In this document: positions 17,376 through 25,725 of the stretch, piece after piece
Layout: each line of letters begins with the position of its first letter
How positions within the stretch are numbered: position 1 is the first letter of the stretch
Origin: Actinomycetales bacterium
Lineage (GTDB): Bacteria; Actinomycetota; Actinomycetes; Actinomycetales; Actinomycetaceae
Length of the DNA stretch: 64,000 nucleotides
Assembly: GCA_015655375.1 (NCBI GenBank)
Contig: JAATFD010000021.1
Location: forward strand, 18,817 to 82,816
Direction of reading: 5' to 3'
Translations under genes and position numbers: made by a program
The notes under the pieces: generated by a model
What the model was told of the DNA's origin: nothing
What the model saw: only the letters and a program-made list of their open reading frames with translations
Databases searched by the model: none

Positions 17376-18817
17376 GCGCTCTCCTTCCACGTGGGTGCGA
17401 GTACGTCGATCAGGTGCTGATAGCGCCGATAGTGCTGGGCGAGGATGGGCGTCCGATCGGAGGGGGTGAAGGTTCGCGTGCGCGACTCGACCTCGCGCAG
17501 GTGCGACAGGCCTGGAATGACGGAGGCCGCGCCGCGCATTCCCGCAGCCGGGTCTGTGTCTGCGATGACCGGACGATTCAGGACGTCCGCGACCAGCTGG
17601 CACCACTGGGGCGTGGAGGCTCCGCCGCCCGTGAGGATCAGGGAGTTGGAAGCACCCGTCGACTCCGCGCACTGGCGCAGGGCCATGGTCAGTCCCTCGG
17701 CCAGGGCGCGAGCGAGGTCGGCGCGGCGCGTCGTCGGGGTCAAGCCGGTGAACGCTCCCGTCGCCTCGGGGGCCAGGAAGGGGACTCGCTCCCCATAGAG
17801 GAACGGGAGAACGATCTCCGATTCGGAATGGGAGGAGGCGACGTCGGCCCAGAAACGCTCGTAGCGGTCCTCGTGCTCGTAGCCGTGCAGATCCAGGAAC
17901 CAATCGAGGACTGCCCCGCCCGCGGAGGACCCGAGGACGCGCAGGTGGAGGCCCGGTTCGATCCAGGCGACGGTGGCACCCACGGGTTCTCCGTCGAGAG
18001 AGGGGTTCCGGGTCAAGGGCGTGACGGCGATGGTGGTTCCCAGGACGGCCACGGCATCTCCCTCCTGGCGCATCCCGGAGCCGAGTGCCTGCGCGACGAC
18101 ATCGATGCATCCGATGTGGACGGGAGTTCGGGCTGGCAGACCCAATCGGTCGGCTGCGTCGCGGGTCAGCGTTCCCGCCGGCGCGCCCGGTTGGAGGACC
18201 GGGGGGACGAGGTCGGCCAGTTCGGGACAGCCCAGACGTGAGAAGGAGCCCCCGTCCCAGTTCCGGATCCAGGGATCGAGGAAGGGGATCGTCGCATTCG
18301 TGACGTCGGTGGCCACGCACCCGCTGAGGCGGTACGTCACCCAGTCCGCGGCGGTGAGGATCCAGCGGGTCGATCGGGCGACGTCCGGATCCGACTGGCG
18401 CAGAGAGCTCCACAACGCCGCAGAGGTCCCGGGCCACAGCACGGTCCCGGTGCGACGGAAGTGGTCGTCGATGATTCCCGACCTCTCCCAGCCCTCGACC
18501 GTCGAGGCTCCCGCGACGGAGTTCCACTGACGAGCGATCCCACCGTGGCCGAACCGATCGATGGTCCACAGTCCATCGCCCTGACCGGTGACGACGATCG
18601 CGTCGACGGGATCCGAGGACGCGGCAACAACCTGGGCGAGGACGTCGGCGGTGCGTTCCCACAGCGCTTCCTGATCCTGGGTGGCGATGTCGGGGCCTCC
18701 GACGGTGGGAGCCGACCGACGGTGGAGGCACCGACCGTCGCTGGTGACGATCGCCGCCTTCAACGTGCTCGATCCGATGTCGGCGACGAGGACGGCCTCC
18801 GGTGCCGAGAAGCTCAT
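17372..18817 (-). CDS. FGGY-family carbohydrate kinase
   Basis: A 481-residue xylulokinase-like kinase. The N-terminal actin-like ATPase fold starts VADIGSSTLKAAIV. Mid-protein hallmarks are GCIDVVAQALGSGM and VLGTTIAVTP, and the second ATP-binding motif is LILTGGGASTPQWCQLVADVL near the C-terminus. It phosphorylates a sugar or polyol imported by the transporter encoded just upstream. It overlaps the permease stop (TGATG) and msrAB (ATGA). Substrate unknown. Confidence 0.85.
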   Translation of the reverse strand: MSFSAPEAVLVADIGSSTLKAAIVTSDGRCLHRRSAPTVGGPDIATQDQEALWERTADVLAQVVAASSDPVDAIVVTGQGDGLWTIDRFGHGGIARQWNSVAGASTVEGWERSGIIDDHFRRTGTVLWPGTSAALWSSLRQSDPDVARSTRWILTAADWVTYRLSGCVATDVTNATIPFLDPWIRNWDGGSFSRLGCPELADLVPPVLQPGAPAGTLTRDAADRLGLPARTPVHIGCIDVVAQALGSGMRQEGDAVAVLGTTIAVTPLTRNPSLDGEPVGATVAWIEPGLHLRVLGSSAGGAVLDWFLDLHGYEHEDRYERFWADVASSHSESEIVLPFLYGERVPFLAPEATGAFTGLTPTTRRADLARALAEGLTMALRQCAESTGASNSLILTGGGASTPQWCQLVADVLNRPVIADTDPAAGMRGAASVIPGLSHLREVESRTRTFTPSDRTPILAQHYRRYQHLIDVLAPTWKESA

Positions 18818-19791
18818 CAGTGACCACTCCGTGCCACCAGAGAACGCCGGGCCAACCCGAAGGAGAAGGCCAGGGCAAGGACCAGGACCGCTCCTCGGAT
18901 GAACGCCTTGAGATTGAAGTCGAGTCCCAGGAGGTCCAGCCCGTTCGACAGGACCTCGAGAAAGAGGACCGACACGACGGTGCCGGGGACGTTGGGACGG
19001 CCTTTCGGGTTCAACGCCGCGCCGAGGAAGGTCGCAGCGATCGCGTCCGTCTGATAGGAATAGCCCGCTTGCGGGGTGTAGATGCGCAGTCCGGCGGTCA
19101 GGAGCACTCCGGCGAAGGCGCACAGGATCGCCGCCGTCACGTAGACGATCGCGGTCGTGCGTCCGACCCGGATGCCGATCGCGCGAGGCACATCCGGCTG
19201 CAGTCCGATGGCGTCGACCTGCCGGCCGAAGACCGTGCGTGACAGGAGGAACCACACGGCCAGGGCAAGCACGACCGCCACGATGACCTTGTAGGGGATG
19301 CCCGCGATGGATCCGACCCCGAACTGGTGGAAAGGGGCAGGTGCGTTGCGGAAACTCACGTTGGCGCCGCCACCGGTGCCGACCTGCTGGACCGATCGGC
19401 CGACGAAGTACACGCCGAGTGTGGCCAGGAACGGGGAGACCCCCAAGCCGGAGATCAACCCCGCGTTGACGACACCGACCAGCAGACCCGCGCACACCGC
19501 CACGAGAATTGACAGTCCCCATCCGAGGTGGAGGTCCGTCATCGCGAGGATGACGACCCAGGCGCCGATGTCCAGGGCGGTGCCGACCGACAGGTCGATC
19601 CCTCCCGAGGAGACGACCAGTGTCATCGCCAGCGACACGATGAGGAGGATGACCGACCCCTCGGCGATGTTGCGGAGATTGCTGATGTGGAGGAAGGCGG
19701 ATGAACGGATGGACAACCACGCGACCAGGGCGACGAAGACCATTGCGAAAGCGCCGCGGGCGGAGGCCGTGCGCAGGGAAGGAGCACTCAT
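18817..19791 (-). CDS. Sugar ABC transporter permease (RbsC-like)
   Basis: A 324-residue membrane protein of the BPD_transp_2 family with about eight to ten membrane segments. Typical signatures are VVSSGGIDLSVG, GLGVSPFLATLG and the cytoplasmic coupling region AIGLQPDVPRAIGIRVGR. The frame is open to 19866, but the ATG at 19791 has GGAGGG before it and overlaps the preceding permease stop by ATGA. It pairs with the neighbouring permease to form a heterodimeric channel for a monosaccharide-type substrate. Confidence 0.9.
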   Translation of the reverse strand: MSAPSLRTASARGAFAMVFVALVAWLSIRSSAFLHISNLRNIAEGSVILLIVSLAMTLVVSSGGIDLSVGTALDIGAWVVILAMTDLHLGWGLSILVAVCAGLLVGVVNAGLISGLGVSPFLATLGVYFVGRSVQQVGTGGGANVSFRNAPAPFHQFGVGSIAGIPYKVIVAVVLALAVWFLLSRTVFGRQVDAIGLQPDVPRAIGIRVGRTTAIVYVTAAILCAFAGVLLTAGLRIYTPQAGYSYQTDAIAATFLGAALNPKGRPNVPGTVVSVLFLEVLSNGLDLLGLDFNLKAFIRGAVLVLALAFSFGLARRSLVARSGH

Positions 19792-20786
19792 CGGGCCCTC
19801 CTGCGTGCCAGGGCCGAGGCGACGACCACGGCGAGGATCAGGACGCCCTTGAACCCGTAGACCCACGAGTTGTCGACGCGGGCGAGGATCAGTGCATTGG
19901 AGAGAACGGCGACGAGGATCGCGCTGAGGAAGGCGCCCAGGGGAGTCACGGTGTTCCTCGGTGAGAAGACCGGGGAGAGATAGGCGACGAGGACCATGTC
20001 GACCAGAAGCCGGTCCTCCATCCCGGGCGAGAAGCCGGAGGCGCGCGCTCCTAGGAGCACCGAATCGAGGCCGGCCACCAGTGCCGCGAGGACGAATGTC
20101 GCTGCGACATAGGCTCCGACGTGCAGTCCGGCGACGTGTGCGGCCTCGCGATTTCCTCCCACTGCGCGCATTCGCATCCCGATCGGGGTGTGGTGGACGA
20201 GCAGATGAAGAACGAAGAGGATGAGTGCGGCGAGGATGATCGACACCGGCAGTCCCGCGATGTTCTGGTCTCTGACGGTGATGATTGCGGGCGAGGCGAG
20301 GTCGGTGCGGCGGTTGGTCGTCACGACCCGGATCGCGCCGGCCACCATGACGGACGTGGCCAGGGTGGCGAGGATCGGTGTGAGCCCGATGCCGGCGACG
20401 AGGACGGCGTTGATCACTCCGATGACGAGCGCACCGGCGACCGCGAGAAGCAGGGAGAACTCGAACGAGTGATGCCAGTCCGTGACGGACTTGGCCAACA
20501 GGGCTGTCGACAGCGCGGCGGTCGTCGCCAGTGACAGATCGATGCCACCACTGACTGCATCGTCGCCACCGACGATGATGACCAGGGAGAGGGCCATGCC
20601 GATGACGGCGATGGGTGCCGCCTGGGTGAGCGCAGCCTCGAGTGCCGCAGGGCTGATCGCCGCCGGGGTCCGGATCGTCAGGACGACGATGAGGCCGAGG
20701 GCGAGGACCGCGGGCGACAGACGCAGGGCGAGGGCTGAGCGACTGGTTCGCGCCGGTGGTGCGCTCAGGGTGACTGTCGCGCTCAT
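19788..20786 (-). CDS. Sugar ABC transporter permease (RbsC-like)
   Basis: A 332-residue partner permease. Signatures are VGGDDAVSGGIDLSLA, GIGLTPILATLATS and AVGGNREAAHVAGLHVG, the EAA-like loop. The start at 20786 follows GAGGAGG and overlaps the ATPase stop by ATGA. Two distinct RbsC-type permeases in one operon resemble the AI-2 (LsrCD) and galactofuranose (YtfT/YjfF) importers more than the single-permease ribose system. Confidence 0.9.
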   Translation of the reverse strand: MSATVTLSAPPARTSRSALALRLSPAVLALGLIVVLTIRTPAAISPAALEAALTQAAPIAVIGMALSLVIIVGGDDAVSGGIDLSLATTAALSTALLAKSVTDWHHSFEFSLLLAVAGALVIGVINAVLVAGIGLTPILATLATSVMVAGAIRVVTTNRRTDLASPAIITVRDQNIAGLPVSIILAALILFVLHLLVHHTPIGMRMRAVGGNREAAHVAGLHVGAYVAATFVLAALVAGLDSVLLGARASGFSPGMEDRLLVDMVLVAYLSPVFSPRNTVTPLGAFLSAILVAVLSNALILARVDNSWVYGFKGVLILAVVVASALARRRAR

Positions 20787-22366
20787 GGGGCGGTTTCCTC
20801 CTCGGGTTCGTCGCTCAGACCGGTCACGAGGGCGAGCAGCCGATCCGGATCGGCCGCGGAGGTGTCGACGTCGGCGACGAGGCGACCACGACGCATGACG
20901 AGGACCCGATGGGCCAGGCCCCACAGCTCCTCGGTGTCATTGGAGGAGATCAGGACCGCAGTTCCCTGCTCGGCCAGGTGGGCGATGATCCGGTAGATCT
21001 CCGACTTGGCACTGACGTCGACGCCGACGGTCGGCTCCTCAAGGATGAGGATGGGGCTCTGCGTGGCGATCCATCGGCCGAGGACGACTTTCTGCTGGTT
21101 TCCGCCGCTGAGCAGACGGGTCGGTGTCGAGGCGGTGACCGGGCGGATGTCGAGCGCGGTGATCGTGGTGTCGGCCTGTGTCTGTTCGGCCGCCGCGTCG
21201 AGGACGCCCGCGTGGGAGACCCGGCGCAGCGACGCCAGGGTGAGGTTGGCGGCGGTCGACAGATTCAGCACGACGCCCGACCCGCGTCGATCCCGTGGGA
21301 CCAGCCCGATGCCATGGCGTGCGGCGTCCGTGCGCGATCCTGCATCGAGGATCTTCCCCGCGACCGCGAGCCTGCCGTGGGTCGGGGCCCGCATTCCCGC
21401 GAGGGCGTCGACCAGCGCGTCGCGCCCCGAGCCGGGCAGCCCGGCGACCCCGACGATCTCTCCGGGCGCGAGGTCGAGGTCGATCGGCTCCACGGCGTCA
21501 TCGATCGCAATGCCGGTGGCTTCCAGGATCGGTGGGGTTCCGGCGGGCACACGGTGTGCCGGGGGGAAGACCTCATCGATCCGGCGACCGATCATCATCT
21601 CGATGAGGCGATCCGAGGATGCGAGGTCCTTCTTCTCCGCGACGCCGACGGTCCGACCGGCTCGCAGGACGGTGGCACGGTCGCAGATCTCTTGGATCTC
21701 GGACAGGTAATGGGAGACGTAGAGTATCGCGACGCCGCTGTCCCTCAGGCGGCGGATTGCCGTGAACACGGTGGAGACCTGGGTCGCGGCCAAGGGAGCG
21801 GTCGGCTCGTCGAGGATGACCACGCGCGCATCGCCGTCCACCAGCGCGTGAGCGATCTGGACGAGCTTGCGTTCGGCAGGATCGAGATCGCGGATGAGGC
21901 GGGTGGCCGGGATCCTCATCCCGAGGGAGTCCTCAAGGAACCGGGCCGCACGGTGACGCATCCGGCGTGTGCGGGTCAACGGCCCGGCCGCGATCTCTTG
22001 GTCGAGGAACACGGACTCGGCGACGGTGAGCGTCGGAACCAGGGCCAGTTCCTGATGGACGATGCGGATACCGAGCGAATGGACGAGGGCCGGCGTGGGA
22101 TGGTCGACGGGTGCCCCGCCGATCCGGATCGTGCCCTCGTCGGCGCGGAGCAGACCACCGAGGACCTTGATGATCGTCGACTTTCCGGCGCCGTTCTCGC
22201 CGATCAACCCGTGGATCTCGCCGTGGCGAAGGCCCAAGGAGGCGTGATCGAGGGCGAGGACGCCCGGGAATCGCTTGACGATGTCATCCAAGGACACGAG
22301 GTCCTCGGAGCATTTTCCGGTGGGAGGCTCGGGCCGGGTCGCCGGAACGGTTGCTCCACCGCTCAC
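20783..22366 (-). CDS. Sugar ABC transporter ATP-binding protein (RbsA/MglA-like)
   Basis: A 527-residue protein with two fused ATPase domains. Domain 1 has Walker A GENGAGKST and Walker B VVILDEPTAPL, but its signature is degenerate (DLDPAERKLVQ). Domain 2 has a degenerate Walker A (GLPGSGRDAL), a full LLSGGNQQKVVLGRW signature and ILILEEPTVGVD. This asymmetry is usual for the family. The start is a GTG at 22366 that overlaps the binding-protein stop as GTGA. Confidence 0.9.
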   Translation of the reverse strand: MSGGATVPATRPEPPTGKCSEDLVSLDDIVKRFPGVLALDHASLGLRHGEIHGLIGENGAGKSTIIKVLGGLLRADEGTIRIGGAPVDHPTPALVHSLGIRIVHQELALVPTLTVAESVFLDQEIAAGPLTRTRRMRHRAARFLEDSLGMRIPATRLIRDLDPAERKLVQIAHALVDGDARVVILDEPTAPLAATQVSTVFTAIRRLRDSGVAILYVSHYLSEIQEICDRATVLRAGRTVGVAEKKDLASSDRLIEMMIGRRIDEVFPPAHRVPAGTPPILEATGIAIDDAVEPIDLDLAPGEIVGVAGLPGSGRDALVDALAGMRAPTHGRLAVAGKILDAGSRTDAARHGIGLVPRDRRGSGVVLNLSTAANLTLASLRRVSHAGVLDAAAEQTQADTTITALDIRPVTASTPTRLLSGGNQQKVVLGRWIATQSPILILEEPTVGVDVSAKSEIYRIIAHLAEQGTAVLISSNDTEELWGLAHRVLVMRRGRLVADVDTSAADPDRLLALVTGLSDEPEEETAP

Positions 22367-23442
22367 TGGTCATACCCGAGGCGCTTCTCGATCTCCTCCG
22401 CACCCGCTTGGCCCTCAACGGGGTAGGTCTCGATGTAGGTGTTCGCCTCGACGCTCTGACCTGCGAGGTACTTCGCCGCGTTGTCCGCCGAGGTCGTGCC
22501 GATCGTGCGTGGTTGCTGCGCGACGTTGCCGACCAGCGGGCTGGCGTCCTCCTTCTGGATGTCGAGGGTGTCAGGCCCCGCATCGAACGCTGTCACGACG
22601 ACGTCATCGCGTCCGGACTCCTGAATGGCCTGGACGACTCCGACGGCCGGTTGGTCCCAGCAGGCGACGTGGATCTCGTCCACGGTCCCCTTCGGGTGGC
22701 TCTCGAGGAAACTGAGCGTCTGCTGGCGTGCGTCCTCGGCCGGGCTCGAGAACTGCTCGGCCAACTCGGGGGTGAGGAACTCCGTATCCGGAAGCCGGCT
22801 CGAGAGCTGCTCCTTCCAGGCCGTGTAGCGGTCACCGCAGTAGCTCAGGCTCTCACTGAAGGCGTTGAACACTGCGATCTTCGGGGCCGTGATGTTCGCG
22901 GACTCGAAGTAATCGGCATCCACGTCACCGGCTTGGCGTCCCCCGATGGTGGAGTCCGACTGGGTGTTGTTGATGACGTAGGGCGAAGCGTGGTCGACTC
23001 CGAAGACGGGGATGCCGGCGTCGCGGAGGGCCTGGAGCTTGGGCTCGACGGCGTCATCTCCCAGGATGGTGATGACCGCATCGACTCCGGCGGTGAGGAA
23101 GGTGTCGTGGTTCTCGGCGTGGACGGTGTTGTCGCGGCCACCGTCGGTGGAGATCACTGTGCCGCCCAGGCGCTCGACCTCGTCGCGGGCACCCTCGAAG
23201 GCCTCCCGGTCCCAGAAATGCTGGGTTCCGACGACGGCGATGCCGATGGTCTTGCCGTCCAGGCTGGGAGCGTCGGTTGTTGCGGTCTGGCCGGACTGAG
23301 CCGCGGCGGTCCCCGAACCGCCCGACGCGGATGCGTCGTCGGTTCCCGACTGGGAGGCGACCGTGCTGCACCCGGCCAGCGCAAGCGCCACGGTGGTGCA
23401 GGCGAGCATGGCTCGTGGGACGGGATGCGTAGAACGGCTCAT
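22363..23442 (-). CDS. Sugar ABC transporter substrate-binding lipoprotein
   Basis: A 359-residue periplasmic-binding-like protein (Peripla_BP_4, RbsB/YtfQ type). Signal peptide residues 1-28 end in the lipobox LAGC, so it is tethered outside the membrane. A Ser/Gly-rich linker follows, then the sugar-binding domains with GIAVVGTQHFWDREAFEGA and GIPVFGVDHASPYV. A TTG start six codons upstream is possible, but GAGGAG is spaced for the ATG at 23442. It determines the operon's substrate, which cannot be deduced. Confidence 0.9.
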   Translation of the reverse strand: MSRSTHPVPRAMLACTTVALALAGCSTVASQSGTDDASASGGSGTAAAQSGQTATTDAPSLDGKTIGIAVVGTQHFWDREAFEGARDEVERLGGTVISTDGGRDNTVHAENHDTFLTAGVDAVITILGDDAVEPKLQALRDAGIPVFGVDHASPYVINNTQSDSTIGGRQAGDVDADYFESANITAPKIAVFNAFSESLSYCGDRYTAWKEQLSSRLPDTEFLTPELAEQFSSPAEDARQQTLSFLESHPKGTVDEIHVACWDQPAVGVVQAIQESGRDDVVVTAFDAGPDTLDIQKEDASPLVGNVAQQPRTIGTTSADNAAKYLAGQSVEANTYIETYPVEGQAGAEEIEKRLGYDQ

Positions 23443-23477
23443 GGTGATTCGACTCCTCAATGGGGACAGGGGTGTGG

Positions 23478-23945
23478 TCAGTAGCGAATGAACTCGGCGA
23501 CCTCGGGATCGGAGGCCTTGATCGCCTCGATCTCCTCGGGCGTGGGAAGGACCGGACGATCGCGCTCGACCGTGACGATGCAGATGAATCCGAAGGGCTC
23601 GTCGCCCTCGGCACGCAGTTGGTGCCAGGCCCAGGACGGGACATAGATCAGGTCATGAGGAGCGACGTGGTGGATGGCGTCCTGGACGAGGACTCCTCCC
23701 CGCCCACGAATGGGGATCACCTCGTGGGGGTGGCCATGGTGCTCGAGCGTGCTCCATCCTCCGGGAGCCACCTCGAAGTAGCGCACCTGGACGCCGAGCC
23801 CATGCTCACGGTCATACAGAATCCTGCGGGTCACCTGTGAGAAAGGGGAACCGGGATTCTGGTTGTAGGCGAGTTCTGTGATTCCCTCCCACCGGAAGGG
23901 CTCGTCCTGGGAAATAAATGTGGGAAGTTCTGGTTCCGCAGCCAT
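23478..23945 (-). CDS. Cupin-domain protein
   Basis: A 155-residue single-domain cupin. Motif 1 is HHGHPHEVIPIRGRG with three metal-binding histidines and a glutamate. Motif 2 is DLIYVPSWAWHQLRAEGDEP with the fourth histidine. It is the first gene of the leftward operon, 35 bases before the binding protein. Small cupins in such operons are often sugar isomerases, epimerases or sensing proteins. The specific role is unknown. Confidence 0.8.
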   Translation of the reverse strand: MAAEPELPTFISQDEPFRWEGITELAYNQNPGSPFSQVTRRILYDREHGLGVQVRYFEVAPGGWSTLEHHGHPHEVIPIRGRGGVLVQDAIHHVAPHDLIYVPSWAWHQLRAEGDEPFGFICIVTVERDRPVLPTPEEIEAIKASDPEVAEFIRY

Positions 23946-24384
23946 GTGAGGGATCGTCGCTCAGAGCGGACCCTGGAGGAAAACGAGATCCCCACATGAG
24001 ACGATGTAACACATGCGTGTCATGATCGAGCTGAGGAAATGTGCTGGTATTCCTTGTCGCCACCCGTGAAGAGCGGCTCCCGGTGAACACGAGATCGGCG
24101 GCGAAAGGAATGATCGATCTCGGTTCGTGAGATCTTGTGACGGGATTCTTGCGTGCGAAGACCGCTGTGCTAGCGTTCCCACTCGACACGATCTGGATGG
24201 AATGCCGTGGGTGTCGATCGCTCGTTCCATACGGTCCGGACAGGCCAGATCGACGTCGATGCTTCAGCGTGAAGTCATCGCTTGTGGCAGAGAAAGCAGC
24301 GTCGAGGAGGTGTGTGCGGATGCGTGATCTGACCGGTGTTCTTGCCGTGTGCCCGCCCATGGCCACGTGTCCTCGAATGCTCGG

Positions 24385-24416
24385 GCGCATGCACGTCCGC
24401 TGATACGCGCATGCGC
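24385..24416. repeat. Long inverted repeat in the divergent control region
   Basis: GCGCATGCACGT (24385-24396) and ACGCGCATGCGC (24405-24416) are complementary at 11 of 12 positions around an 8-base loop, and each arm is itself nearly palindromic. It could be a binding site for a dimeric regulator or a structured leader element. Confidence 0.4.
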
Positions 24417-24556
24417 TGTGGCTCCGTTCTCTGCGACCTGATCGTTGGGCGAATCAGAGTCTTTGATGAGCATTTGTTGAGCACCCCTTGACGGCTGATG
24501 AAGTTCGTGGGTTCCGATGGCGGGGACCGGTTCACGGGATCTTTTCCATCGGCCTT

Positions 24557-24577
24557 TCACAATGGTGATTATTGTGA
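24557..24577. promoter_or_regulatory. Candidate operator upstream of the mtn operon
   Basis: TCACAAT-GGTGATT-ATTGTGA is a perfect 7-bp inverted repeat with a 7-base spacer, 105 bases before the binding-protein start. The size and symmetry suit a helix-turn-helix dimer such as a LacI, GntR or CRP-type protein. Inference only. Confidence 0.4.
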
Positions 24578-24681
24578 TTGCCATCATTCCCGGTGTGGCG
24601 GTGCTCCATGCCCGATAAGTCCCTTGTCGGCCCCGGATCGCGCTCCGATCTTCTTCCTCCCCTTATATCAGGAGAATGCAT

Positions 24682-25725
24682 ATGAACACCTTCACGAGAG
24701 TTCTCGGATTTGCCGCCGCGCTTGTTGCAGGAGGCGCTCTTGCGGCATGCTCGTCCGCAGCGTCCGACCAATCGGGTTCCTCGGCGTCGAGCACCGGATC
24801 CGGAGACGATCGCCCGACGATCGCCGTCTCGGCCAGGACGACGGACTCGGACTTCTATTCGTTGTGGCTCTCCGGTGTGAAGTCCGAGGCCGAGAAGCTC
24901 AACGTCGATCTCAAGATCTACGACGCGAATGGCGACGACAGCCAGCAGATCCTGGATCTGCAATCGGCGACGGCGATCCAACCGGACGCGATCCTTGTTG
25001 ACCATGGGCTTGAGGGAGTGACTCCCGCGGCCGTCGATGCGCTCGACGCGGGAATCCCGGTGGTCTCCTTCGACTCGGTCATCGATGACGATCGGGTGAC
25101 GACGGTGTCGCAGTCCGACCATGATCTCGCGAAGCTCACGGCCGACCAGCTGGTCTCCGACACGGGTGGCTCAGCGAAAGTCGTCTACGTCTATGTCGCG
25201 GGATTCGAGCCTCTCGACCTCCGCAATGAGACCTGGGAGGACGTCAAGACAGCGAACCCGGGCCTCCAACAGGTCGCCCAGATCGGCGTGGTCAACGAAT
25301 CGACGGTTGTCCAGGTCGCCGAGCAGGCGAAGGCGGCACTGCAGGAGAACCCCGATGTGACGGCGATCTTCGCGCCCTACGACGATTTCGCCAAGGGAGC
25401 GACCCAGGCGGTCCAGGAGCTCGGTCTCCAGAGCAGTGTCAAGATCTACGGTGCCGACATCTCGGATGCGGACATCGCCGTGCTCACCGAGGACTCGAGC
25501 CCGTGGGTGGCGACGGCGACCACGGATCCGTCGAATGTCGGGGCAGTGGCGCTGCGGACCGCCTATCTCAAGGCTGAAGGGCAGGAGACGGACTCCAGCG
25601 TGTTGGTCCCACCGGCTCTCGTGACGGGACAGGAACTGAGGGACAAGGGCATCACGACGGTGGCGCAACTCGTCACTGCCTTCCCCAGTCTGCGCACCGA
25701 CGAGATCTCGCCCGTCACCCAATGA
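24682..25725 (+). CDS. Sugar ABC transporter substrate-binding lipoprotein (mtn operon)
   Basis: A 347-residue RbsB-type binding protein. Signal peptide residues 1-23 end in LAAC, giving a lipidated cysteine. A Ser-rich linker is followed by TIAVSARTTDSDFYSLWLSGVKSEAEKLNVDLKIYDANGD split across the first lobe, and by GIPVVSFDSVI in the hinge. AGGAG favours the ATG at 24682 over the one at 24676. It heads the operon with mtnK and mtnA, so its ligand is probably methylthioribose or a related 5-deoxypentose (inference from neighbours). Confidence 0.88.
   Translation: MNTFTRVLGFAAALVAGGALAACSSAASDQSGSSASSTGSGDDRPTIAVSARTTDSDFYSLWLSGVKSEAEKLNVDLKIYDANGDDSQQILDLQSATAIQPDAILVDHGLEGVTPAAVDALDAGIPVVSFDSVIDDDRVTTVSQSDHDLAKLTADQLVSDTGGSAKVVYVYVAGFEPLDLRNETWEDVKTANPGLQQVAQIGVVNESTVVQVAEQAKAALQENPDVTAIFAPYDDFAKGATQAVQELGLQSSVKIYGADISDADIAVLTEDSSPWVATATTDPSNVGAVALRTAYLKAEGQETDSSVLVPPALVTGQELRDKGITTVAQLVTAFPSLRTDEISPVTQ

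Larger units (their letters stand above)
23946..24681. promoter_or_regulatory. Divergent control region between two sugar ABC operons
   Basis: This 736-bp stretch lacks a convincing gene. The short ORFs here have poor codon character and no ribosome sites. It must carry the promoters of both the leftward and rightward operons. Two strong inverted repeats (24385-24416 and 24557-24577, listed separately) are candidate operators. No regulator gene is encoded in either operon. Confidence 0.6.

Noticed and set aside
17376..18878. Long 5' extension of the msrAB frame (827 codons in total)
   Set aside because: The extension is antisense-like Arg/Pro-rich translation over the FGGY kinase. The ATG at 17375 has a ribosome site and starts the conserved MsrA sequence.
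24127..24403. Short overlapping frames in the divergent control region
   Set aside because: No ribosome sites, poor codon character and no recognisable domain.
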